Shown piece by piece: positions 13,749 through 22,165 of a stretch of DNA of 64,000 bases. The position numbers and the translations under genes are program-made. Position 1 is the stretch's first letter. The number at the start of each line of letters is the position of its first letter. This DNA comes from an uncultured Eisenbergiella sp. (GTDB lineage Bacteria; Bacillota; Clostridia; Lachnospirales; Lachnospiraceae): contig CANQVD010000002.1 in assembly GCA_947627215.1 (NCBI GenBank), positions 1 to 64,000 of the forward strand. Direction: 5' to 3'. The notes under the pieces were generated by a model. It saw only the letters and a list, made by a program, of their open reading frames with translations. It was not told where the DNA came from and did no database searches.

Positions 13749-15236
13749 ATGTTAAAAGTAATTTTAATAGATGATCAACCGAGGGAATTGGACGGAATAA
13801 CCAAAATACTCCCATGGGAAAGTATGGGAATGAGTATTGTAGGCACAGCGAAAAATGGTATGGACGGGTTAAAGCTGGTAGAAGAATTGCGGCCGGACAT
13901 TGTACTGTCGGATGTGATTATGCCTAACATGGATGGGTTGTCTTTAGTAAAGGAGCTTCATGAGCGATTTCCGGAAATAAAAGTAATCTGCTTAAGCTGT
14001 TTTGATGATTTCAAGTTTGTTAGTTCGGCAATCAATAGTGGTGCATGCGGATATGTATTAAAGCCTATTTTAGCAAGAGAATTGGAAGGGGTTGTGAATC
14101 GAGTGGCCGATGATATCCTTGTTCAAAAAGAGCAACAGAAGATTTTGCGGCAATTTCAGGGATTTCAATCTGATGAAGGATTATTGATGGAATCCTTGGG
14201 ACTTCGATTACTTCATGGGAAATTATCATCAAAAGAAATTGCGTTGATTCTCAGTTCGGCTGGTTGGATAGATTCTTTTATTGTAGCGTATTTTGGGAAT
14301 ATTGTTTCGCTGCAGGAATTTGTTCCTTATATTCCGAAAGAAGCTGTCTGTTACGAACAGGTGGAAAATTCAGTAATAGTCCTTTTCCAGTGGGATGAGG
14401 AATCTCAGAAATTGGAATCAATTTTAGCAGACGCATTGAATTCCGCATCAAAGGGTCTTCAAATTCAGATTTTAATGGGGGTTAGCAGAAAGTGTCGTGC
14501 GTCTTGGTTGGACAAGGCAGTGGAAGAAGCGAGGCATGCCTTGCTGGAGGCGGCGAAGAATACGGATCATACCGAAAATGTTCGCATGAATTGTGAAAAA
14601 GTGTCACAAACATACTATTTAATCCAAATTCGATCCGAATTGAAAAAAATTTTAAACAAACGTGATGTAGGAACCGCAGAGCTTTTTTTGCGCAGATATC
14701 TTCCCACAGGGCCTGTGAAAGAATTGCGGAGAACCTCGTTGTTTTTGTGGATGCTGTTGTCTGAGGAATTAGAGTGGGGGCATAATTCGGAATATGATGC
14801 TTTATATCAGAAACTTCAATATGCATATGTAAAGGAGCAGACGGTATATTTGTTTTTGGGAATCTTTCAGAAGTTATTTGAAGAAATGGGGATAGATAAT
14901 CAGGATAATACGATGATTATTAGCAGAATGAAGGAATATATCGCAAATCATCTGGCGGAGAACATATCGTTGAAGGAAATGCTTAAGGATTTCTATTTTA
15001 GTCCGGGTTACGCGAATGTTCTGTTTAAGAAGGAAACCGGGGTGACGATTCACCAATATATTGTAAATGAACGTATGAGGGCTGCCGCTGAGCTGTTACG
15101 GGAACAGCCAGATTTGAAAATATATGATGTGGCGTCGCGGGTGGGATATTCTGATGTGGCATATTTTATAAATGTGTTTAAAAAGATATATGGGTGCACG
15201 CCGACTCAATATGGAATTAGGAAAAATAATGTTTAA
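13749..15236 (+). CDS. YesN-type response regulator (receiver + AraC HTH)
   Basis: A 495-residue regulator. Residues 1-125 are a receiver domain with DDQ at 8-10, phospho-acceptor D55 in VLSDVIMPNMDG and lysine in YVLKP. A long middle domain follows, and the last 100 residues are an AraC/XylS DNA-binding domain with two HTH motifs (ISLKEMLKDFYFSPGYANVLFKK, and DVASRVGYSDVAYF near the end). GGGGGAAGT precedes the ATG. It overlaps the sensor kinase gene by 8 bases. Its target is most likely the sugar transport operon that starts at 17183, which is the rule for YesMN pairs. Confidence 0.93.
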   Translation: MLKVILIDDQPRELDGITKILPWESMGMSIVGTAKNGMDGLKLVEELRPDIVLSDVIMPNMDGLSLVKELHERFPEIKVICLSCFDDFKFVSSAINSGACGYVLKPILARELEGVVNRVADDILVQKEQQKILRQFQGFQSDEGLLMESLGLRLLHGKLSSKEIALILSSAGWIDSFIVAYFGNIVSLQEFVPYIPKEAVCYEQVENSVIVLFQWDEESQKLESILADALNSASKGLQIQILMGVSRKCRASWLDKAVEEARHALLEAAKNTDHTENVRMNCEKVSQTYYLIQIRSELKKILNKRDVGTAELFLRRYLPTGPVKELRRTSLFLWMLLSEELEWGHNSEYDALYQKLQYAYVKEQTVYLFLGIFQKLFEEMGIDNQDNTMIISRMKEYIANHLAENISLKEMLKDFYFSPGYANVLFKKETGVTIHQYIVNERMRAAAELLREQPDLKIYDVASRVGYSDVAYFINVFKKIYGCTPTQYGIRKNNV

Positions 15237-17031
15237 CTTAAATAATTTTAGTAAATTGAAAAAATGGTTTAATGACTTTGCGCGAAAAAGGTCGATAGCT
15301 TCTACGCTAAATTGGTTGATACTTCCAATTCTGATAGTCACAATGCTGATATTTGGAGAGGCTGTTGTTCAGATCTATAAAAATGTCATTTCTGAATATG
15401 TTCGAAATGAGCTGCAGTCATTGACAGACAGTTCAGCGATGTATTTGAACAATTTTTTATCTGAGGCGATGAGACAATCCTATTATATTTATTCTAATCA
15501 ATCTCTTAAAACGGCGCTTCAGGAGATTGATGAGATGGGAGAGCACGTTCCAATTCAAAAAACGATGGAGTTTTATAATGATGTTGCTAATCCTCTTTTT
15601 TCAGCGTTGAACAATCCCTATTTGTGTGTTAATCGTATTTATTTGCTGGATGAAAATCTTCATGCGGACAGAAGTTTTATTCGATATTTAGATCAGCTTC
15701 CGGCAGGAATTCCTGAGAAGGAAGTATTGGAGAATCGAGGAACGTATATATGGAGTCTTGCGAATGAAAAAGACAATTCTGCCTCTAAGGGCTCTCGAAG
15801 AGATTTATTATGTCTTACTCGTATGCTTACAACTTTTTCGGGGAAACCCGTTGCTATATTGAATACAGAAATAGATATCGCAACTTTGGAATCCAATATC
15901 TCTCGTGTTGTACAGCAAAGAGGAGTCGGAAGCGCTTATCTTTGGAGTATGCCGGATGGTACGGTTATTATTCAGGATAAAGAATTTGATGATAGTTATT
16001 GGATAGCGGAAGGAATAGTAGAAAGCAACAATTCGGTTTTAAAAATTGCTTATTCGACGGATTTGATCCAACAACAGGCGAAACGTCAGCACTTCGCATT
16101 GATCGGACTTTCCTTGCTGATGACATTGTTGGCGTTTACGGCAATTTATTTTGTATCACATCTGTCTCTGGGGCGTCTTAAGCAGGTGACTGGAAAATTT
16201 GCGGCATCAGATTTGGAAGGACATATTGAAATATCAGCAGTGTTATATGGAAAGGATGAAGCGGCGAAACTGGATCAGATACTGACAGATTTGTATTTGA
16301 AGTATCAGAGAAATGTGGATGCTTATTATCGGCTTGAGAATGCCTATCATGTTATGGAATATCAAATGCTGATGTCTAAAATCAATCCGCATTTTTTGTA
16401 TAATACTTTATCTGCAATTCGATGGAGTGTTTTATCAGATGATAAAGAAGAGGCTGCCAGCGGGGTGGATCATTTGGTTTCCTTTTATCGGGGTGTACTC
16501 AGCCGGGGCAGGGATATGATAGCATTGCGATTAGAAATAGCTACATTATCCGAATATATACAACTCCAGTCATATGCATATTCCAGGCAACTGATTCTTT
16601 TGCCGGATTTAACGACGGAAGCATCAGATTGTTTTATTTTAAAATTCCTCTTACAGCCTGTAATAGAGAATGCTATTTTGTATAGTAATCAGGAACAGGA
16701 ATGCCGTATTGAAATTAATGCTTGGAAAGAAGGAGAAGAACTACGGATTACAATATGGAATAATGGACCACCTATTCGTGAAGAAGTTAAAAGGGAACTC
16801 AACAAACTAAACGAACTGGATGCCAAAGTTTTATCGGAACTCACTGTCAGTCAGAATGAAAAGGATAGTTATGGTATTTATAACGTTATTTCCAGAATAC
16901 GTTTGCTGTTTGGAGAAAAGTATGGTTTATGGTATTCTGTCCCTCTTCGAGGGGGGACTCTGGCGGAATTTCGTTTGCCGTTTATATCGTCTCCAGATAG
17001 TTGGTCTTTTATAGCTGAAAGGAAACTTTGA
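15229..17031 (+). CDS. YesM-type sensor histidine kinase
   Basis: A 600-residue membrane kinase. It has a first transmembrane helix at about residues 24-50 (LNWLILPILIVTMLIF), an extracellular sensor of about 260 residues and a second helix (ALIGLSLLMTLLAFTAIYFV). A cytoplasmic linker and the His_kinase motif SKINPHFLYNTLSAIRW follow, then an ATPase domain with QPVIENAILYS. The open frame runs back to 15172, but ATG 15229 with GGAAAA upstream and overlap with the regulator stop is the better start. It probably senses an oligosaccharide or the loaded binding protein and phosphorylates the YesN-like partner. Confidence 0.92.
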   Translation: MFNLNNFSKLKKWFNDFARKRSIASTLNWLILPILIVTMLIFGEAVVQIYKNVISEYVRNELQSLTDSSAMYLNNFLSEAMRQSYYIYSNQSLKTALQEIDEMGEHVPIQKTMEFYNDVANPLFSALNNPYLCVNRIYLLDENLHADRSFIRYLDQLPAGIPEKEVLENRGTYIWSLANEKDNSASKGSRRDLLCLTRMLTTFSGKPVAILNTEIDIATLESNISRVVQQRGVGSAYLWSMPDGTVIIQDKEFDDSYWIAEGIVESNNSVLKIAYSTDLIQQQAKRQHFALIGLSLLMTLLAFTAIYFVSHLSLGRLKQVTGKFAASDLEGHIEISAVLYGKDEAAKLDQILTDLYLKYQRNVDAYYRLENAYHVMEYQMLMSKINPHFLYNTLSAIRWSVLSDDKEEAASGVDHLVSFYRGVLSRGRDMIALRLEIATLSEYIQLQSYAYSRQLILLPDLTTEASDCFILKFLLQPVIENAILYSNQEQECRIEINAWKEGEELRITIWNNGPPIREEVKRELNKLNELDAKVLSELTVSQNEKDSYGIYNVISRIRLLFGEKYGLWYSVPLRGGTLAEFRLPFISSPDSWSFIAERKL

Positions 17032-17089
17032 ATTGTAAAAAATGAAGAAATTGTGAAAAATCACTTTTTCCATTTGTGAATATTTTGAG

Positions 17090-17128
17090 GATGCGTTTGT
17101 TATTACAACGAACGCATCTCTTTTTTTA
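17090..17128 (+). terminator. Intrinsic terminator after the two-component system
   Basis: GATGCGTT (17090-17097) pairs with AACGCATC (17111-17118) and is followed by TCTTTTTTT. It separates the regulatory genes from the transport operon, whose own promoter should lie in the AT-rich 17129-17165 (GATAAT and TAAAAT are present). Confidence 0.85.
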
Positions 17129-17182
17129 TAACGTTTAAAATGAGATAATGATAAAATAGGAAAAGAAATGGAGGTAAATTAT

Positions 17183-18115
17183 ATGCATTTTACACGAAAA
17201 AAGCGCAGCCTAAATACGAACAAGTCATTAAGTATGTATGCGCTTTTGGTACCAGGCCTCATTTTTATATTTATTTTTAATTATCTTCCCATGTATGGGA
17301 CTTTGATTGCATTTAAAGACTATAACATTTTTGCGGGAAATAATCCGATCGATGCTATCTTCAAAAGTGAATGGGTAGGGGTTAAATACTGGAAACAGCT
17401 ATGGTCTGAAAGTATGTTTCGGCAAGCTTTTCGCAATACTCTTACAATAAGCATTATGAAGATCGTGATAGGTTTTCCAATCCCTATTCTCTTGGCACTG
17501 TTTATAAATGAAATAAGAAGTGTTCTATATAAGCGCACGATTCAGACTGTATTGTACCTCCCGCATTTTATGTCCTGGGCAGTGATTGGTTCCTTGTTAT
17601 TATCTATTCTGGGGACTACCGGTCCTGTAAATACAGTTTTGCGTACTTTGGGGTTAAACAATGTTGCCTTTTTTATGGATGCCAATGTTTTTCCCTGGGT
17701 ATTGGTAATATCTGCTTTATGGAAAGAAGCAGGATGGAATACGATCGTTTATTTGGCAGCAATAGCTGGTGTATCTCCGGATCTTTATGAAGCAGCAACC
17801 GTAGATGGAGCCACTCGTATCCAGAGGATGCGCTATGTTACACTGCCGTCTATCGCGTCCACTATTATGATGCTGTTGATCCTTCGGTTGGGGAATTTGA
17901 TGGCGGCGGGATTTGATCAGGTGTTAGTGATGTATAATCCGACGGTCTATTCAACCGGGGATATAATTGATACTTATGTATATCGGATCGGACTTGGCCA
18001 GTTGAATTTTAGTTTAGGCACGGCTGTTGGACTGTTTAATTCTGTTATAAACCTGATTTTGGTCACTACGTCGAATCTGTTCAGCCGTAAAGCGTTTGGA
18101 CGGAGTATCTGGTAG
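17183..18115 (+). CDS. Carbohydrate ABC transporter permease (LplB/YteP type)
   Basis: A 310-residue inner-membrane permease with six hydrophobic segments and the EAA loop YEAATVDGATRIQRMRYVTLP near residues 200-220, which docks the ATPase. An ATG at 17168 exists, but GGAGGT at 17170-17175 points to ATG 17183. With the next permease and the lipoprotein it forms a CUT1-type importer of the YtcQ-YteP-YtcP group, which handles oligosaccharides from complex glycans. No ATPase gene is present; such systems usually share an MsmX-like ATPase encoded elsewhere. Confidence 0.93.
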   Translation: MHFTRKKRSLNTNKSLSMYALLVPGLIFIFIFNYLPMYGTLIAFKDYNIFAGNNPIDAIFKSEWVGVKYWKQLWSESMFRQAFRNTLTISIMKIVIGFPIPILLALFINEIRSVLYKRTIQTVLYLPHFMSWAVIGSLLLSILGTTGPVNTVLRTLGLNNVAFFMDANVFPWVLVISALWKEAGWNTIVYLAAIAGVSPDLYEAATVDGATRIQRMRYVTLPSIASTIMMLLILRLGNLMAAGFDQVLVMYNPTVYSTGDIIDTYVYRIGLGQLNFSLGTAVGLFNSVINLILVTTSNLFSRKAFGRSIW

Positions 18116-18125
18116 GAGGTACGAT

Positions 18126-19019
18126 ATGAAGAAAAAAATACCTTTGAAAGAAAAGATATTTCAGGTCATAAATGGCCTGATATTCGCGGCCCTGGGACTG
18201 ACAATGCTGTTGCCGTTCATTAATTTATTGGCGAAATCTTTTTCTTCCGAATCCTCTGTACTTGCAGGTAGGGTAGGACTATGGCCGATAGGATTTCAAA
18301 CTGGCACGTACCGATACGTTTTGACGGAACCGCAATTTATCAGGTCATTATTCAATTCTATTCTGGTAACGATCTGCGGTACGATTATAGCGATGATTTT
18401 AACTTGCATGGTCGCATATCCTTTATCAAGAGGATGGTTGAAAGGAAGAAAAATTTTCATCCTAATCTTTGTATTTGTGATGTTGTTTAATGGAGGCATG
18501 GTTCCGACATATTTATTGATTAACAGCCTGCACATGCTAAATACTTATTGGGCATTAATTTTACCGCCTGCGTTTTCTGTTTATAATATGATTTTGCTGA
18601 AAAACTTTTTTGAGGAACTTCCGGAAAGTGTAGAGGAATCAGCGCGGCTTGATGGAGCCGGGAATATGGATATCTTATTTCGTATTGTTTTGCCTATGTC
18701 ATTGCCGGCAATCGCTACGATCGGTTTATTTTATGCGGTAGGGTTTTGGAATAATTATATGGGAGGCGTAATGTATATTACGGACCCGAAATTTAAACCG
18801 CTTCAGCAATATCTGTATGAACTGGTTACAGAAACGCAGAGATTACAGGAGGATCTGATTACCGGGGAGTTGAATTTGGATCGTGACGCAATTAATACAG
18901 TGCCTGATGCAATTCGTGCGGCGACTATTATGCTGTCAAGTATTCCTATTATGTTAGTATATCCTTTTTTACAGAAGTATTTTGTGAAAGGCCTGGTTGT
19001 AGGCTCAGTAAAAGGCTGA
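18126..19019 (+). CDS. Carbohydrate ABC transporter permease (LplC/YtcP type)
   Basis: A 297-residue second permease with an N-terminal helix at about residues 15-38, several further membrane segments and the EAA loop EESARLDGAGNMDILFRIVLP. It ends in the typical YFVKGLVVGSVKG tail of YtcP/LplC permeases. TAGGAGGT at 18113-18120 sets the start at ATG 18126, only 10 bases after the first permease. It forms a heterodimeric channel with that protein. Confidence 0.93.
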   Translation: MKKKIPLKEKIFQVINGLIFAALGLTMLLPFINLLAKSFSSESSVLAGRVGLWPIGFQTGTYRYVLTEPQFIRSLFNSILVTICGTIIAMILTCMVAYPLSRGWLKGRKIFILIFVFVMLFNGGMVPTYLLINSLHMLNTYWALILPPAFSVYNMILLKNFFEELPESVEESARLDGAGNMDILFRIVLPMSLPAIATIGLFYAVGFWNNYMGGVMYITDPKFKPLQQYLYELVTETQRLQEDLITGELNLDRDAINTVPDAIRAATIMLSSIPIMLVYPFLQKYFVKGLVVGSVKG

Positions 19020-19061
19020 GTTTTCAATAAAAAAATTCTAAATAACAAGGAGGAGAAGGTT

Positions 19062-20687
19062 ATGTGTAATTGGAAACGGTTTGCAGCAGTCATAATAGCA
19101 GGGATGTTGTTATTGACTGGATGTGGCGCGAAGTCTTCCGGGGGAAACGCCACAGGGGCCACAGAAGGTAACGAAGATGAACAAATGGCGGCATCTGCGG
19201 AAGCGGAGACAGGGCAGTCGGCAACTGCCTCGGCAGAGGATCCAGCAGAAGAAGGTGAAAAACCGACCCTGAAATGGCTTTCAAACTATGTGTCATATGA
19301 TCCTAACAGTGAGTATGTAGCGGGGTTATTGGAGGACTTGACAGGGTATAAAGTGGAGTATTATATGCTTCCGGCGGAGAATGCTGATCAGAGATTAAGT
19401 ATGGAACTCAGTTCCGGAAATAGCTATGATTTGCTAAAGCTAAATTACAGTCAGTATTCCATGTTGGCAGGAGAAGGAGCATTACTTCCGCTGAATGATT
19501 TGCTGGAGGCAAATCCTGGAATTTATGAGACGACCAATCCTTTGGGCTGGTATGGTGTAACGCAAGAAAATGGAGATATTCTTGGCATTCCTGAAGTAGC
19601 TACGATTCAGACGGCCGCTGCGTTAGGCTTTCGTAAAGATATATTTGATGAGTATGGCTGGGAACTGCCGGAAACGGTGGATGAATTCTATCAGCTATTG
19701 AAAGAAATTAAGGAGAAAACCGGTAAAATTCCTTTGACCGGGAATCAGGCGGTGCAGGTTACCATTGCATCCGGGTTTGGGTTTGATACTTATGATTTTG
19801 AAATCAATGATGGAAAAGTACAGAGTTATTTGAGAAATCCCGGCGTGAAAGAATATCTGAAGTTTATGAATCAGCTTTATGTAGAGGGGCTTATCGATCC
19901 TGATTGGCCAGTGAATAAAGGTGAAAACATTGACCAGAAAATGTCTACTGGGGAAGCTATTATGACGCATATGTCATGGAGCAGTACCCCGAACTGGACT
20001 CGTGCACTCCAGGAGACCGTTCCAGACGCATCCTTTGAGAGCATTATGCCGTTGTCAGATGCAAATGGTGTTAAGCATATTGACCCTAACACGGGCTCTG
20101 CATACCAGAGTGTTGTATGTATTCCTAAAAAAGCAAAGGAAAACGCGCCTTATGTAGTTGATATGGTAGAAAAACGCCTGGAAAAAGACACTTTTTGGAA
20201 ATTTAATGCGGGAACGGAAGGGGTTCATTACACTTTGGAAGACGGGATCCCGATTCCGATCCAGCCCAAATATGCAGAGGATATGACAAATGGAAATTAT
20301 TTCCAAACGTCTGTGAACTATATTGAAAGTCCAATCACCTGGCTGAGCCGTGTAAGAAAAGATGATCTGCTTTATGAAGCCTGGAGAGATATGAATAGTA
20401 AGGTGTCAAAGTATGATTATACCTATGATCCGTTCTACTACGCCTCTTTCCCTGAATATGATGAATATCATGCAGCATTGGCGCAGAAGGTTAATGATTA
20501 CTTCTTGCAGGTCATTGCGGGAACAGAGTCCATTGATACTTATGATAATTTCCTGGCGAGCTGGGAAGCGGCGGGAGGATTGGAATACGAAGCAGGAGCA
20601 CAGAACTGGTATGATAATAATCAGGAATTGGCCCAGAAAGCATTAGAAGCAGTTCCCGCTTACAAGAGCCTGTTTGTAGAACAATAA
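19062..20687 (+). CDS. Extracellular solute-binding lipoprotein
   Basis: A 541-residue lipoprotein with a signal peptide and lipobox LLLTGC (cysteine about residue 21), a serine/alanine/glutamate-rich linker to about residue 65, and a family 1 solute-binding fold. The length fits the large YtcQ/LplA type that binds oligosaccharides. AAGGAGGAGAAGGTT precedes the ATG. It delivers substrate to the two preceding permeases and may report to the YesM-like kinase. Confidence 0.92.
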   Translation: MCNWKRFAAVIIAGMLLLTGCGAKSSGGNATGATEGNEDEQMAASAEAETGQSATASAEDPAEEGEKPTLKWLSNYVSYDPNSEYVAGLLEDLTGYKVEYYMLPAENADQRLSMELSSGNSYDLLKLNYSQYSMLAGEGALLPLNDLLEANPGIYETTNPLGWYGVTQENGDILGIPEVATIQTAAALGFRKDIFDEYGWELPETVDEFYQLLKEIKEKTGKIPLTGNQAVQVTIASGFGFDTYDFEINDGKVQSYLRNPGVKEYLKFMNQLYVEGLIDPDWPVNKGENIDQKMSTGEAIMTHMSWSSTPNWTRALQETVPDASFESIMPLSDANGVKHIDPNTGSAYQSVVCIPKKAKENAPYVVDMVEKRLEKDTFWKFNAGTEGVHYTLEDGIPIPIQPKYAEDMTNGNYFQTSVNYIESPITWLSRVRKDDLLYEAWRDMNSKVSKYDYTYDPFYYASFPEYDEYHAALAQKVNDYFLQVIAGTESIDTYDNFLASWEAAGGLEYEAGAQNWYDNNQELAQKALEAVPAYKSLFVEQ

Positions 20688-20714
20688 TGGTTTTTGAAGG
20701 AGCCGATAGTATTT

Positions 20715-22034
20715 ATGGAAAAGATTACTTTTCAAAGACAGATTCCCATACGTCATGATGTGGATGTACTAGTGGTCGGAGGAGGACCTGCGGGTTGTGC
20801 AGCAGCTTGGGCTGCTGCACAATCAGGCCGGAAGGTGCTTTTACTGGAAGGGCATTCCTGCCTGGGTGGTTTGGGAACGGCTGGAATGGTACCGGCATTT
20901 ATGAGTATTAGCGATGGTTATCATCTTTTGTGTGCTGGATTTGCCAGCAGGCTATTGGCAAAGCTTTATTCCGGAGCGGTGAATACGATTACTGGGGAAG
21001 CGAAAGCCGGCCTGAGCATTCGCGCAGAGGATTTAAAACGTATTTATGATGAGCTTCTGGAAGAAGCGGGGGTCGAATTCTATTTTCATTCTCAGTTGAT
21101 TGACGTGACGATGGATGGACGGCGTATCGACACTGCCGTTTTTACGGCTAAAAGCGGGTTGTTTGCCGTTCGGGCAAAACAGTTTGTTGATTGTACGGGG
21201 GACGGAGATCTTAGCGTGATGGCTGGCGTGCCGTTTGATATGGGAGATGAGGACGGTAATGTAATGGCGGGCAGTCTGTGTTCCCTATGGGCCGGCATTG
21301 ATTGGAATCGGGTTCAGAAACCGGATGATAGAGAAATTGAACATGCCATTGATGATGGTGTTTTTAAAATTCCGGATCATGCGCTCCCGGGCATGTGGAA
21401 GATTTCTGATTTGGTAGGAGGCGGGAATATCGGTCATGTGTTCGGACTTGACGCTACGGATGAACATTCTCTGACGAAGGGTCTTATTCGGGGACGGCAA
21501 TATGTGCGTGAATACGAAAAGTATTTTAAAGAATATCTTACCGGATATGAAAATATGGAATTAATAGCAACAGGTTCGCTTTTGGGAATCCGTGAGTCTC
21601 GCAGGATTAGGTGTATTGAGACTCTTAGATATCAGGATTTTCAGAATCTTTCTGTATTTGACAATGAAATAGGCCGATATAATTATAGTGTTGATGTTCA
21701 TCCAAGCAATCCTTCTTTGGAGGAGCATTTAAAAACGCATGGTAATTTTGAGGCGCGTCATCTTTCCAAAGGGCAGAGCTATGGAATTCCGTATGGGTCT
21801 CTTGTCCCTGTGAATACTGATAATTTGCTGGTAGCCGGAAGGTGTATCGGAACAGACAAATTGATGGAAGGCTCCATGCGGGTTATGCCGGGCTGCTATA
21901 TATCCGGTCAGGCCGCTGGGGTGGCTGCCGCTCTTTGTGCGGCGGAAAGTATCAAACCTGCGGAATTAAATATAACGAGTTTGCAGAAATCCTTACTGTC
22001 ATTAGGCGCATATTTACCCAATGCCCATATTTGA
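20715..22034 (+). CDS. FAD-dependent oxidoreductase (FAD_oxidored family)
   Basis: A 439-residue flavoprotein. The N-terminus has the dinucleotide-binding motif VVGGGPAGCAAAWAAAQSG followed by an acidic strand end LLLE, then CLGGLGTAGMVPAF, typical of PF12831 proteins. The C-terminus carries the second FAD contact LLVAGRCIGTDKLMEGSMRV. TTG 20694 is in frame, but GAAGGAG at 20696-20702 supports ATG 20715. It is cotranscribed with the transporter and ends at a terminator before the mannosidase. Family members oxidise sugars, sugar alcohols or similar hydroxyl groups, so it may modify the imported glycan. The substrate is unknown. Confidence 0.85.
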   Translation: MEKITFQRQIPIRHDVDVLVVGGGPAGCAAAWAAAQSGRKVLLLEGHSCLGGLGTAGMVPAFMSISDGYHLLCAGFASRLLAKLYSGAVNTITGEAKAGLSIRAEDLKRIYDELLEEAGVEFYFHSQLIDVTMDGRRIDTAVFTAKSGLFAVRAKQFVDCTGDGDLSVMAGVPFDMGDEDGNVMAGSLCSLWAGIDWNRVQKPDDREIEHAIDDGVFKIPDHALPGMWKISDLVGGGNIGHVFGLDATDEHSLTKGLIRGRQYVREYEKYFKEYLTGYENMELIATGSLLGIRESRRIRCIETLRYQDFQNLSVFDNEIGRYNYSVDVHPSNPSLEEHLKTHGNFEARHLSKGQSYGIPYGSLVPVNTDNLLVAGRCIGTDKLMEGSMRVMPGCYISGQAAGVAAALCAAESIKPAELNITSLQKSLLSLGAYLPNAHI

Positions 22035-22040
22035 GAAAAA

Positions 22041-22086
22041 CTGTCGCAGGATAGTCATGTTTTCGGCTGTTCTGCGACAGCTTTTT
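22041..22086 (+). terminator. Intrinsic terminator after the oxidoreductase gene
   Basis: CTGTCGCAG (22041-22049) pairs with CTGCGACAG (22072-22080) and is followed by CTTTTTG. Some readthrough into the mannosidase gene 80 bases on is possible because no strong promoter is visible between them. Confidence 0.8.
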
Positions 22087-22165
22087 GCGGCAACGGACAC
22101 CGTGTGGAACATTTTTATAGCATATAGATGTTTCAGGAATTTGATTTATATGAGAGGGAACCTGT